From Circinella minor (lineage: Eukaryota > Mucoromycota > Mucoromycetes > Mucorales > Lichtheimiaceae), in assembly GCA_016758965.1 (NCBI GenBank), contig JAEPRB010000130.1, positions 50,549 through 114,548 of the forward strand: a DNA stretch of 64,000 bases, in the 5' to 3' direction. Each line of letters opens with the position of its first letter. The stretch's first letter is position 1. A program made the position numbers and the translations under genes. Of this stretch, positions 34,899 through 46,855 are shown in pieces. The notes under the pieces were generated by a model. That model was not told the origin of the DNA and did no database searches. It was given only the letters and a program-made list of their open reading frames with translations.

Positions 34899-37577
34899 AT
34901 GACCAGTATAGTATCGACGAAACGTAGTAATAATAATAATAATAATGATCGTGGATCAAACTGGGAAGCCGAGTTTTATAAGAATGGTTATCCAAAAGAA
35001 ATCATTGTCATTGAAGATACTCCTCCACCTGATCAAACACAATCACCACAAAAGTATACAGTTATTCCCGCTCCTCCTGCTCCTACATTACCCATCAGTC
35101 CAACACATACTATGAGTCGTACTTCCAAACGAGCTCGCCATGAGCAAGAGGAGTCTATCACAAAACGACGACGGAAACACTATGCACAGCCACTAAGCGC
35201 CCTGGACCCTGGTGAGCATCTTTTTTTCTTTATCTCTAGTATTATTATCTTTATAATATCTTTCTCTGCTTCTTTTTTTTAACTCGTTAAATATGATGAT
35301 AAAAGAGACAACATAAGAACGAATGGATATGTATATTAATATAGTTTCCTTCTTTTCTCACATGTCCATTTTTCTTTCTTATATCTGTATATGTATATAT
35401 GTGTATTTTGGTATTAAAACATGATTATAAATAATAGCACGCTCATATTATCCTCAAAATCCTTTAGCAATGGTAGCAGCAGCAGCTGCAGCAGCAGTAC
35501 AACCAACAACAACAACTACAACACAAGCAGCATCCTCATTAGCATCACAGTGGGAGGTAAATATAAATTAGATAACAATCGACTTGGATATTAAATATAT
35601 AAAAAAAGTAACGAATGGGGAAAGTTATTGACATTTTTGGAAATATGGATTTTTTCTATTATATTTATATATAGCAACGACAACCACAACACCGATCTGC
35701 ACCATTGGCTGATAAGGACGGACATTTTATAGTTCGACCTGGTGAATTTTTGACGGATAGATGTAAGTCATTGTAATAATAATAATAATAACATCATTTT
35801 TTTTTGGGGGGGGAGAAGAGAATAAAAAAGAAAAATGGAAAGGGAGTAAAAGAGAGGGAGTAAACGGAAAAGGAGGAAAGGGGAAAAAATTGATGCGAAA
35901 TAATAATTAAATGTTAATGGGTTATAGTCAAAAATTTAAAAGATAAATAAAAAAAAGGATGGGATATCGAAGACAATGGATGAACAAAGTTGAATTGGGA
36001 TTAATTATTTAATTTTTGTATTTATCATCAGATCAAATGCAAGAAACACTTGGACAAGGAACCTATGGCAAAGTAGTGAAATGTTACGACCATGTGCGGC
36101 GGACGTATTGTGCTATCAAAATTATCCGCGCCATCCCAAAGTATAGAGAAGCTAGCCAGACGGAGATCCGGGTCCTCAATACTCTTAAAGAACATGATCA
36201 ACTTAATTTCAAGTAAGTATACATGTATTCTATCTATGTAAGCCCAACAGCACATACCAAATGATATATATAACTCATTCGTCCAATTAACGCATAATCT
36301 TTTTTTTTAGTCAATGTATTCATTTGATGGAATGGTTTGAACATTTTAATCACGTGTGTATGGTGTTTGAATTACTTGATCAATCTGTATTTGACTTTCT
36401 GAAGAGTAATCACTTTGAACCGTTCCCATTGAATCAAATACAATCTTTTGCTAAACAGCTTTTAACTAGCGTCGCTTGTAAGTTTTTATTCATCTATTCT
36501 TTTATCATATGTATTGTATCCGTGTATATATATATTTTTTTGTATTAATTTATGATGTATATTATATATATATTACATAGTTGTCCATGATCTTAAAATG
36601 ATTCATACCGATTTGAAACCCGAGAATATTTTATTGAAACATCATGAATGTAGTGATATTACATCATCGCGTACAAAGGTATGTGTTTTTAATAAGATTA
36701 TATGAGGAATAAATGTTCTAACATTTACACCCATTCACAAGCACAAAGCAGATAACTTAGCAACTATATTCATATTCTTTTCATACCTTCGTGTTACATT
36801 TGTAGCGTGGCACTGTAAGACTATTACACAACACCGACATCATTCTGATTGATTTTGGTTCTGCTACATTTGAAGATGATTATCATTCATCCGTTGTTTC
36901 TACCAGACATTACCGTGCACCGGAAATTATACTAGGTATATATTCATAAAGGAGAGAAAAAAATGGGTTATTTGTTTGATATTTATTTCTCATGATGCAA
37001 CTTTTTTTAATAATTTTAGGTCTTGGCTGGTCCTATCCTTGTGATATCTGGTCTATTGGTTGTATTCTTGTTGAATTTTTTACAGGCGAAGCATTATTCC
37101 AAACACATGATAATCTGGAACATTTAGCAATGATGGAAACAGTTTTAGGAAAACTTCCCACAAGATTAGCACAGTCGGCCAGGTAGTGTATAAATTGAAA
37201 GGAGCAGATGAGATTTGTAAGCAGATAGAGAGAGAGGGACAAAAATGAACTAACTCGTTAACTTGTATTATGCTTATGTCAACTTATGTATTAGTCGGGA
37301 CGCGTCCAAATATTTCAAAAGTGGCCGGCTATGCTATCCTGCCCCAGATACCACTACACAGAGCCAAAAGTATGTAAAAAATCTAAAATCGCTCAAGAAT
37401 ACCATTGTTCCACGTAGTCGAACCAATAATGCGTTACTGGATCTATTACAGAAGATGCTTACTTATGATCCTTCCAAACGAATTACTGCTCGTGATGCAT
37501 TACGACATCGCTTTTTCCATATTGAATTTGATAAATATGGTAGAGAAATAATTAATAATAATAATAATGGTTATTAA
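34899..37577 (+). CDS. LAMMER (CLK/Kns1/Lkh1) dual-specificity kinase
   Basis: Nuclear/cytoplasmic kinase of the CLK family, which phosphorylates SR-type splicing factors and, in yeasts, Maf1 or Tup-linked targets. Nine exons: 34899-35211, 35438-35556, 35675-35762, 36032-36212, 36311-36477, 36581-36678, 36806-36935, 37020-37182, 37295-37577. All phases agree, giving 513 residues. The N-terminal part is basic and Pro-rich ([21 protein letters not shown], nuclear-localisation-like), followed by an Ala/Thr run. Kinase domain from about 173: [52 protein letters not shown]. The diagnostic [11 protein letters not shown] (LAMMER motif) is in exon 8, and [19 protein letters not shown] precedes the end. 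The tail is poly-Asn. Note HTDLKPEN instead of HRD, normal for this family. Converges with COX19. Confidence 0.95.
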
Positions 37578-38068
37578 AAAAAACACATTATACATAAATA
37601 TAAAAATAACTTGTAATGCATCTTGAACTCTTACCCCTTTTTTCTTTTTTTTTTTTTTTTTGCTTCCTTTTTCGTTTTTTATTTTATTTTCTCCTCCTTA
37701 ATCATTCATATGACAGAAAACAAAAACAAAAACAAAAACAGAAACTTTATATACACATACAAATCCATATATTATGTATACATTATCATTTCTTTGCAAA
37801 TGTTTGTTACCCTTTCTCTTTCTCTCCTTTTGTCCCTTTTCTTCTGTTATATTTTTTACTGTCATTTCTTTCTTTCTTTTCTACATCATTTTGTCCTATC
37901 ATCCGCTCCATTCTACATTCTCACTTCTTTTTTCTTGTAAAAAAAGAGAAAACATTATTATATACATTCATCTGAAAAGATATTGTTTTATCCTTAGAAA
38001 TTATAAAAAAAAGAGGTTTCGTCATTTATCATTATTTTTATATATAATTGAGAATACAATTTTTTTTT

Positions 38069-38582
38069 CTATTTTTTCTCATCATTACTGGTAGTAGCAT
38101 CAGTGTCTTTATTGCCATTATTACTACTATTACTGTCCTTCAAATCTGCAAATCCAAGATTATTCATATCATTTTTATCCATCAAACCCCTAGGGAATTT
38201 GAATTTTTGTTATTATTTTATTTTTAATTATGCACGCAGACTTATAGAAGGATAGAAAAGGGACATAAAAAAAATACTTTACTTGTCCATACGACATTGT
38301 AAGTAAGCTCGAGATAAATGTCGACATTCACCATTATTATTCTTGTGTTGTTTTAAACATTTGACATATTCTTTCATAAATCCCGTACATTCACCTATTA
38401 TATAGCAGGTGTTTTGACATTTGTGTAAGCGATTAAAGTGGTGTCCATAGCAACAACAACGACAAACAAAAAAGAATGTCATGGTAACTCAAAAGTATAC
38501 CTTCATGATCTATTGGAAAGCTTCCAAACAATGGTGGGGCACCACTAAATGCTTCAATATTAGGAGGTCGACCGTAACTCAT
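38069..38582 (-). CDS. COX19: Cox19-like mitochondrial copper/cytochrome c oxidase assembly protein
   Basis: Twin CX9C protein of the intermembrane space, needed for cytochrome c oxidase assembly and copper handling, imported by the Mia40 relay. Three exons: 38582-38501, 38394-38283, 38189-38069, phases 1 and 2, 104 residues. Starts MSYGRPPNIEAFSGAPP. The two CX9C motifs are CTGFMKEYVKC and CRHLSRAYLQC, followed by RMDKGLMDKNDMNNLGF, typical of Cox19. A short Ser/Asn/Asp-rich tail follows. A longer open frame covering the middle exon reads through intron 1 and is not the real start. The stop is 38069. Upstream neighbour on the same strand is the Boi-type gene. Confidence 0.93.
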
Positions 38583-38931
38583 TATTAACTTTTTTTTTTA
38601 CTTTTGACAACAAAAAAGGAAAGAAAAGAAGCTTTTTTTTTTTTTAAAAAAAAAATAATAAATTATAAAAAACGATGGGATTTTTTTTAAGAGACAGACA
38701 AAAAAAAGAAGAATGGAAGGAATTATATATAATAGTTATGTGGGTGTGAACTGTTTGATGATAAATTGATGTAAAAGAAGGAAGGAAACAAGGAGAGATT
38801 GATAATATTATTTTATAAACATGTTTATAAAAAAATGAAAGGATACAAAAAGAAAGGTATAAATTTTCTTCTTTTTTGAAAAGAAAAAAAAAACGAAACG
38901 AAAAGATATGGAAATGGGAAATAAAGTGGGT

Positions 38932-41341
38932 TTAAATGGTTGCACTCCAAGTCTTGATAGCATCAATCATGTTCATGATTTTATCTTCTTCACCAGAAAA
39001 TACATCTATATAATCATCATATTAGTCTATTTATTTCTCGACAATAATAATAACCAAGAGAATAATAAAAGAAATACTTATTTTTTATACCTTTGATAGT
39101 AAACCGACCATCCACTTCTACACCTTCTCGTCCCATAAATTTAAATGCAGCGACAATTGTATCTAACATGTGCATTTCATTATTCAGATCATCTTCTGTT
39201 GGAGGCGGAGGCCGTCGTACTTGTTTTTGACTCAAGTTCTCTAATAAATCAATCAATCTTTCACCATCTCGAAATGCTGTTGATAGTTCTTCTACTGGTT
39301 CTCCTGGTGATAAATTTGCATTAATCCAATCAATATAATAATCGGGTCGTCGACCGCCCTCATAATAATCGGATGACCCATCTGCTATTGAAGAAGAAAC
39401 CATAGTATTATCCACTTCATTACGTTGATAGTCTTGCTCATCTTCTTCTTCATGAAGCATGCTCATTTGTTCTTGTAACTGCTGTAACGGAACTGGTTGA
39501 TGTTGTTTATTAAACATCAACATAGAGGGGGGTCTTGGTCGCATACGCCTTGCTACATCCAATGATACAGTTGCGACAGGGTTGGATGACATGACAGGTG
39601 CTAATCATCATGATAAAAATAATAATAAATTTATTTCACTTGATTAGTCTCCTTAAAAGATTATAATATATATATATATATATAAACTTACTACTAATGT
39701 CACGAGCAATTGTAGTTTTAATCAACGCTTGAATCCATTTTCGCATTGATTCTTCAGTATCGGTATAAAAGTAAAAAGTACGTTCACGATCATGTTGAGC
39801 CTTAAAACTATATTTCCCACTATGAATGGTTTCATCGACAACAATACGGTACCCACGCAGATTGATGATTCCTTTCATCCGTACATCTTTTGGGCTTTTG
39901 AAGTAAAACAAATTGGGACCTTTAAGTACAAACCACCGTTTGTTCCATGTTTTATATTTGTCACCTTGTTTATGGAGCCAACCTTCATGTTCGGGTGCTT
40001 GAGATGCATCTTGCTGCTGTTGATCTATTGATGCAACGGATAATTTTCTAGTAGCATTAACATCTCTATTATATAAAAGTATAATATGATTAATAAAAAA
40101 ACGTTTATTTGAGAATATATACATATAGATAGGTAACTTACAAGGGTTGATCTGGTATACCACCATAAGAAGATCCAAGAGAAGATGTTGAAATATTCGA
40201 ATCTGACATCCAGTGACTACTATTTCCACCACCAGTTGTTGTCGAAGAAGGTACACTTGAATAAGTACCATCGAATGGTTTTGCTGGTGAGGAATTAGAA
40301 TATAAACTAGCTGTTGTTGCCTTTTTCGGTATAGAAGATGATGATGGAAGAAGAGGAACCGGCTCTTCGTGATAATTATTAGGAGTGGCTGTCGTCGTGT
40401 TGGTGGTCATACTACGAAATGTACCAGTAGAAGATGTTGATTTTTTTGAAGACATACTATGGAATGTATTGGAACGACTGATAGACGAAGAAGTTCTTAA
40501 ACTCTGTGGAGAAACTGGACGGTGGTGTTCTCCATTGTTGTTATTGCTGTCACTATTAGTGTTACTGTTATTTTTGATATTAGGAGTTAAACTATTGCGC
40601 TGTGAATTATCTGAATCAATAGGAGAAGGTGGTGGACAACGTGAAGTACGCTTTGGAGGACTTGGACGCAATTCATGATTAATGGCTTGAATAATCTTAA
40701 AACGTTTGCCATAAATTGTAATTCCTAATTCTTTTAATGAATCCATAGTCAATTCCAATAATATATCACCCGTTATTTCTTGTTCTATAAAGAATGATGA
40801 ATTTTAGTAAGTTATTCTTTTTTCAAGTAACGATTTCATGGAACATACCGATAAAGTTTTGGGTAACAGATCCTAGTCCGACAGATTCGAGCCAACTAGC
40901 AACTTGAGCTGTATTCCATTCTTCGGTACGTATATCATCTCGACTGATATTAGTTGAAGTTGTTGAAGGTGAAGGATGTAACGTATTATTGTTATGGTCA
41001 TTATTATTATTCGAAAGTGTGTTGATAGGTTTCTCGGTTGAAATATAATTCATTGGAAACAATCCAGTGTGGCCTTTAACATTACGTCCCTGAATAAATA
41101 AGTATATTAAATATATATTTTTATGGTTAGTCATATTTTTATTTTATTTTATTCTATTAATAAAAAAGTGACACTTGTTATTATTACTTACTTGCCACCA
41201 ACCGTCCATATATTTTTCATCTCGTTCAAGAACCACAATGGGTTCACCCACATTAAAATTTAATTCATCTTCATTTTCGGCAATAAATGCGTGAATCGCG
41301 TATACGATTTCATTGTTGTTATGTTTTTGCTGTTGTGTCAT
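38932..41341 (-). CDS. Boi-type polarity protein with SH3, SAM, PH and CH-like domains
   Basis: Scaffold probably linking Cdc42/exocyst-dependent polar growth to membrane lipids, as Boi1/Boi2 do in yeast. Six exons: 41341-41192, 41089-40849, 40784-40142, 40065-39692, 39600-39091, 39005-38932, consistent phases, 663 residues. SH3 at about 10-69 (YAIHAFIAENEDELNF, GWWQGRN, GLFPMNYI). SAM at about 106-172 (VASWLESVGLG, TMDSLKELGI). Ser/Pro-rich linker with PPSPPKR-type polybasic/proline motifs. PH at about 372-470 (EGWLHKQGDKYKTWNKRWFVL). A C-terminal calponin-homology-like region at about 558-663 (YIDWINANLSPGEPVEEL, FRDGERLIDLLENL, VFSGEEDKIMNMID). Yeast Boi proteins lack the CH part. The last 74-nt exon completes it. 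I chose ATG 41341 rather than 41392, since the extra stretch is T-run leader. Confidence 0.9.
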
Positions 41342-43868
41342 TTTTTGAATTTGTTTATTTTTAAAAGGAAAGGAAAGAGAAGTAAAGAACAATAAAGTAT
41401 ATACTATAATATAATAAGAATAAGGAATGACAAGGGTGCTTATATTTTTTTTTCGTTATTAATTGGACTTGCAAAAAAAAAGAGCCTCTTTGAGATAGGA
41501 CTTATTCTTTTTTTTCACTCTTTTTGTTTTATTTTTTGTAAAAGGAAAGGAAAGAGAAAATGATAAAGAAAAAAAGAAAATAGAGAAAAGAATTTACATT
41601 AAAAAAAATGCTTGAGCTGAGATGGCTAAAAATAAGGGGGTGGAGAGGGTAGGAGAGGAAGAGAGGAGAATATTATATATGTGTTACTTTACTAGTTTCT
41701 ATATTGGAACAAGGAGAGAGAACGTGTAGTAAGTGTATGTGCACTCAATTGCGAAACGACGATAAAAATGTATAATCCAGCTCAATCTACGTATGTACAA
41801 AAAACTGGTTATCTTAAACTATTTAGTCATTTTAACTTCTTGGCTTTTTTTTTCGTTTTTCTTATTTTTTAAGGAAAGTTTTTAATCTTATTTTTATTAT
41901 AACAATAAACTGCAAATAATATACATAGTAAAAAGATTATGTTAATGATCTTATTACTGCTTATTATTTTTGACTTTTTAAGTTTTTATTTATTAGACAA
42001 CTTACTATAATTGTTGAAGAATGTATTCTTTTCTATAAATTAATTGTAGGTTAGTAATCAAAACTATTTTTTGATCTGTTATATATATATATATATGTGC
42101 ATATATACATATATATACAAAATAAAACATCTCTCAGAAGATAATCCAGGGGAGAACAGAGTTGAGAGGAGAGAGGAGAAAGGATTTACAGCACAATAGA
42201 GATAGAGAAAAAAAAAGGTTATGTAATTAGATTAGTATTTTGTTATTATGAATATTGGAATATTAACCAACCATACATGTTCATTCCTATTTTTTTTCTT
42301 TATAATCGAAACAAACTTTGCATATGATCTTCATTATATATATTTATTCAAAGTGTATGCAACGAAAAAGGGTCTTCCCTCCTCCTTCATTCTTTGTATA
42401 TACTTTTAATATTTTTTGTTGGTTGGGTTGATGTAGAAAACTCCTTTGTGTGTATGTTACGTTAAAAATTCAGGTAATAAAAGAGAATACGTACCATTAT
42501 TATCTATATTAAATGCAGAAAATCCCATAAAAAATGTATTAAGGCAAGTTACGTATTTTGAGGAAAGGAGGAAGAAGAACGTAAATCTTTTTTTTTCTTA
42601 CTTTATCACTCTCAAATATTATCCATCTATTCTATAAAAATATGGTGACGACGGCTACGAGAAAAAAAGATGTGTTGTCCCAGTATTAGGTAAACTTAAT
42701 GCAAAAAAAGTTATTATCATTTTTGTTTAGTTGCAGTAGTAAGAAAAAAGTAAAAGAATGACAGGAGAGTCAAAAATAAAATAAATATTATTTCCTATTT
42801 AGCAACGTTTTTGATCAGTTTAATTAAAAGTAATTCTGTGCACTTTCCACGGAATTCTTTTTTTTTTGGCCCACAAACCATTCTGTTTCTATGGTGATGA
42901 TTGTTAACCGGTAATGACATATATGAAATATACCTATGTTCAATAAAATACTTTTTTTTAGCTACATATTTTTTTGTTCATGATACATTTTGATGTACTG
43001 AAAAAATTATCTAAAAACCCTTTTAATTATTAAATTACTTGATGAGCATGATAAGAATACTTGTTGTGGTGTGGAGTGAAGCAATGTTAAATAGCGTTAT
43101 AAGCTAAATATAAAAAACTTACAATAAATATATTAACAACATTGTCAAAGCTTGTTAATTTTTGTCTTGCATCATCATCTTATGATTGACAATGAAGCTA
43201 GCATATAAACTTTCAATGTGTAGTAATGTTACACACAGAATAATTCCCAGTTTTTGGTCTACTATTTTTATCTTTATTATCATATTAATTAATTTAACGT
43301 TCTTATTGACACACGTTCGATACATCAAGTGCTCCAACACATGAACCTAGGTATGTTTCAAATTTTTATAATATACTGTATACTTCATGCATTTCGAAAT
43401 ACTGAGAGCAATTTAAGATAATAGTGAAGGATATGTTGATATTTATAGATATTGTTATTTTAACTTTTTCCTAACTAACGCGAATAGAAGGGAGTGAAAA
43501 ACATGATTATCTAAATGCAGCTACAGTACATTATTTCGATATTCGCAAAGGTTTAGGATGATTAAAAATGGGAACTACGTATCACAACATAGTTGTATTA
43601 TATTTAGCTCAATATAAAGCTTTTTTTTTAAAAAAAAAATGTTGAATAGCAACACAAGAAAAAAATAGTGCTAATATCAGTACTGGCTAATATGTAATAA
43701 AATAAAATTAGAAATATTCCCATTTTATTTCGGTACAACGCAACTTTTATTCTCAGTATAAAGGATAAAGTATTCTTTTTATTTTAGAGACACAATAAAT
43801 ATCAGAAATATCAATTTCTGTTCGAAACTACGTACCCGACTCAAATTCATATTTGATACTGTGTCTAC

Positions 43869-44191
43869 TACAGTCAACCCCTGTTTTTGCACCTCACACT
43901 TTTCCAAACCTCTCAGTTATGCACCCTTTGTTTTTGGAAATGTTAAAAATACTTGATAAAGTTGCAACTTGCAACTTGCATCGAGGTTTTTGGGGAGTTG
44001 CGCTTATCGGGAGTAAACTATGCTATAGTTTAATAATTGTGGATAGTATACTTATGAATCATTATCCAAATAGGGAAATACCAAAATATCATCAAAGCAT
44101 AATTGATATAGTCATCATGAAAGACTGAAAGTGAAAATTTATTGCTTGTAATTTCAGGTCTATTCCGAAAACTTTGCACAGGTTTTACTGG
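43869..44191. mobile_element. Degenerate relative of the 15.3-kb pogo-like MITE
   Basis: TA|CAGTCAACCCCTGTTTTTGCACC at 43869 closely matches the left end of the element at 15324. A much weaker candidate right end, ACAGGTTTTACTG, lies at about 44173-44185 but is followed by GT rather than TA. Only the left terminus is convincing; the right limit is a guess. Confidence 0.4.
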
Positions 44192-44922
44192 TTACCGTCA
44201 TGAGAACTTATGATAATAATGGAATTTATTTTAAAATCTCTTGTTCTAGTCCCTAGTCTTTTACCATGAATATGGAAATACTGTACGAAAAGAGATCTGC
44301 AGTCATTTATTGCGCCGATATGCATGTTGGAGCTGTCAAAAACAAAAAAAAAAACTTCAATGTTGCTCAACTTATCTATATTTATAGTTCCCAGCTTTTA
44401 TTCAACTTATCATCCTGGTGCTTACTTTGAGCAAAAAAGTAGCTGTTATAAGCAGTCCATGTTTTATGTACGCTCACCAAACTGGTGGCTACCTAACATA
44501 TACGTAGATTTGAAAGCATTGGTTCTAAAATGCTGGACGGGAGACTTTTCAGTTTTCTGCATTCCAGATTACGTCAACTAAAAAGTGTGCCCATGCTGAA
44601 TAAATTGACTAAAAAGTTTACCAGATATTCGAAAATTAATTTATTGTTGTCGTCATCGCTGTCGTCATTGGGGACGAGAAAGGGCCTATTGATCTAGAAA
44701 TTGGGGTGAACGATACTTTGGTTCACTTTTAAGCTGATTATAAGACAATTGTTAGCGTTACGTTATGTATGGAATTTTAAGAAAATCATTTCACAGTAGG
44801 TATGCTCATGCTAATCTAAAACTAGTTGGTCATTTGATACATAAAATGTGTTCCGGCTTCAACACTGTTACAAATCATTTTATATTACTAACGATTTGTG
44901 ACCGAGTTGTTTTTAATTTCGC

Positions 44923-45022
44923 GTGCGCTATAGTTTTATGTTTGCGTTGTTTATAGTACTAATATACAAGGGTTTTCGTGAAGTTGAAAGTAACCAACCG
45001 CAAACATAAAATCACAGCGCAC
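44923..45022. repeat. Foldback inverted repeat, about 28-bp arms
   Basis: Left arm 44923-44949 (GTGCGCT...TTTTATGTTTGCGTTG) and right arm 44995-45022 (CAACCGCAAACATAAAA...AGCGCAC) are complementary with a few mismatches and one 1-nt gap. The spacer is about 45 nt. It could form a long hairpin or be a miniature inverted-repeat element. No obvious target duplication. Confidence 0.6.
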
Positions 45023-46078
45023 TCAAATGAAAATAACCCGGCCGTGAACCATTAGGAAAATCTAATAGAATGTTCATCTACCGCAACTCAAGAAGAGCTT
45101 AGCTACTTTTGTAGCAACTTTATTACAAATAACAATCTGTAGTATTTAGGGTAAAAAGGTATCCAAGAAGTGATCATGGTAGAGACATTGTACTACAACC
45201 ATGCATAATTAAAATACACCCGACTTTTTTTTTACAGTAACTATAATTGTGGACAGTAGGGAACTTTATAGATAGATGCATAATCTCATATTGTAGTACT
45301 CGATCTTGGTCATTGTTTTAATTTCTCTTTTTTTTTTTTTTTATTTTTTGATTGGTGAAAGGGAGGTATGCACACCAGTTCATTTATAAATTTAAGTTTG
45401 TCTTGTAAAACGAAAAATAGTTACAAATTGTAAATGGAGTAACCTTTATTGTTTCTTATCATCGTCGTGTAAAGCTTTACTTTTTTTTCTATACTATATA
45501 TATGATACATTTGAGCAAATGTCATATTAGACTCGATTTTATGTCCAAAAAAAGAGGTATTCAGTAAAGCAACCAGATTTTCATGATAAGTAAATATAAA
45601 GGGGTTTTTTTGTGTAAAATTGCATGGACAGGGGCATCTGTACTCTGTGTATAAAATTACATCACTGTTAACCTTCTTTGACAACAAATCGAAGTTTCAA
45701 TAACAGCAGCATACATATATATACTACATATAATGTAAATAAACAGTAGTTTCAAAGAGTCATTATTTGCCATATTTTGAATAGTCATAAGAGTATCACA
45801 CAGAGTTTTTACTTGTCAAAATAGTAAAAGCTCTGATTTTTTTTTTTGGTGTTACTGTTGATATTAAGCAACTTGCACCAAATAAGGACATTTGTAGTCC
45901 CATACATTATTAGCCGTTCGTTGCGTTGTGGAACCTTAATCCTGTATAATACATAGACTTGGGTTAGCACTTGTTACCCATAGTGCAACATACTTTTTTT
46001 TTCTTCTTTTTTTATATTCTCCCTTGCATAGTTCTTTCTTTTTCTTCCGCGCTTCTTTTTTCTTGAGAAATAAACAAA

Positions 46079-46582
46079 ATGTATCGAGCTACATTACTTT
46101 TATTGATTGTCTGTTTTTTATTGAATGTTTCTCGGGCTATTGACCCGACGAGTTTGCCAGTACCTAATCCAGGTCAACCTACTGATGTAGTCTGCATTCA
46201 AATTATTTGTCCCGATCCCGGTGTTGATCCTAATTATTGTCCTGAACGTTGTCATGGCAAATGTCGTATTATTGAAAATGCTTGTTGTCCAGAAAGCCAA
46301 ATAGCCGTATGTGCCGACGATCCTAATATTACAAGCGGATTGGTACCTACTACTTCGGGTGGTGATAACGAACCTACTGATTCAGTAACATCTTTACCTA
46401 CAGAATCAGGTTCAGCATCGGATGGTGGATCTACTGCTATTGGTTCTTCTTCGGGAACATCATCCTCACCTGCTCCTGAAACAACTACAAATCCAGAGGA
46501 GAGTTCATCCAACGGATTGAAATTACCTTATTTTGTATTACCCTTATTTATCATTTTGATTACCAAGTTATTATTCCTCTGA
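46079..46582 (+). CDS. Small cysteine-rich GPI-anchored-type surface protein
   Basis: Unrecognised family; 167 residues, single exon. An N-terminal signal peptide (YRATLLLLIVCFLLNVSRA, probable cut after SRA) is followed by a compact domain with eight cysteines (about residues 38-80, including CPERCHGKC and NACCPES). Then comes a Ser/Thr/Gly/Pro-rich stalk (about 85-145), suited to O-glycosylation, and a C-terminal hydrophobic segment (LPYFVLPLFIILITKLLFL) preceded by SSSNG, the usual layout of a GPI-attachment signal. Likely cell-wall or plasma-membrane located. Function unknown. Just upstream of the EDEM gene in the same orientation. Confidence 0.85.
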   Translation: MYRATLLLLIVCFLLNVSRAIDPTSLPVPNPGQPTDVVCIQIICPDPGVDPNYCPERCHGKCRIIENACCPESQIAVCADDPNITSGLVPTTSGGDNEPTDSVTSLPTESGSASDGGSTAIGSSSGTSSSPAPETTTNPEESSSNGLKLPYFVLPLFIILITKLLFL

Positions 46583-46855
46583 TACTAAAGTAGTAGTAGT
46601 AGTAGTAGCAATAGTAGTAAAATGATGTATTTCTATGAATATGTGAATAAATAAATACAACATTTTTATACCTTTAACTATTAAAAAGAAATGCAAGAGG
46701 AGGGGGGATTCAATATTTTGTAACATGACGTGGTGAAAATCTGGCATTAATTAATAAAGAGCAAAGGAGCAGAACACCGCTCTTTTTTTTCTGTTACCCA
46801 ACGATTTTGAAGAAAAAGCCAACAAGCGGATTTAATTTATTTTCTTTCTTTGCTG

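Larger units (their letters stand above)
41342..46078. other. Gene-poor 4.7-kb region
   Basis: No gene that I can support. It contains a degenerate pogo-like terminus near 43869, a foldback near 44923-45022 and six TACGTA palindromes. The 85-codon frame at 44324-44581 and others lack start context, motifs or splice partners. Confidence 0.5.

Noticed and set aside
37616..38094. Several overlapping 100-codon frames rich in Phe/Leu/Ser
   Set aside because: They come from T-rich 3' flank of the LAMMER kinase gene; low complexity in all three frames.
44324..44581. 85-codon open frame
   Set aside because: No motif, no upstream leader features and no splice partners. It contains a TACGTA typical of non-coding DNA here.
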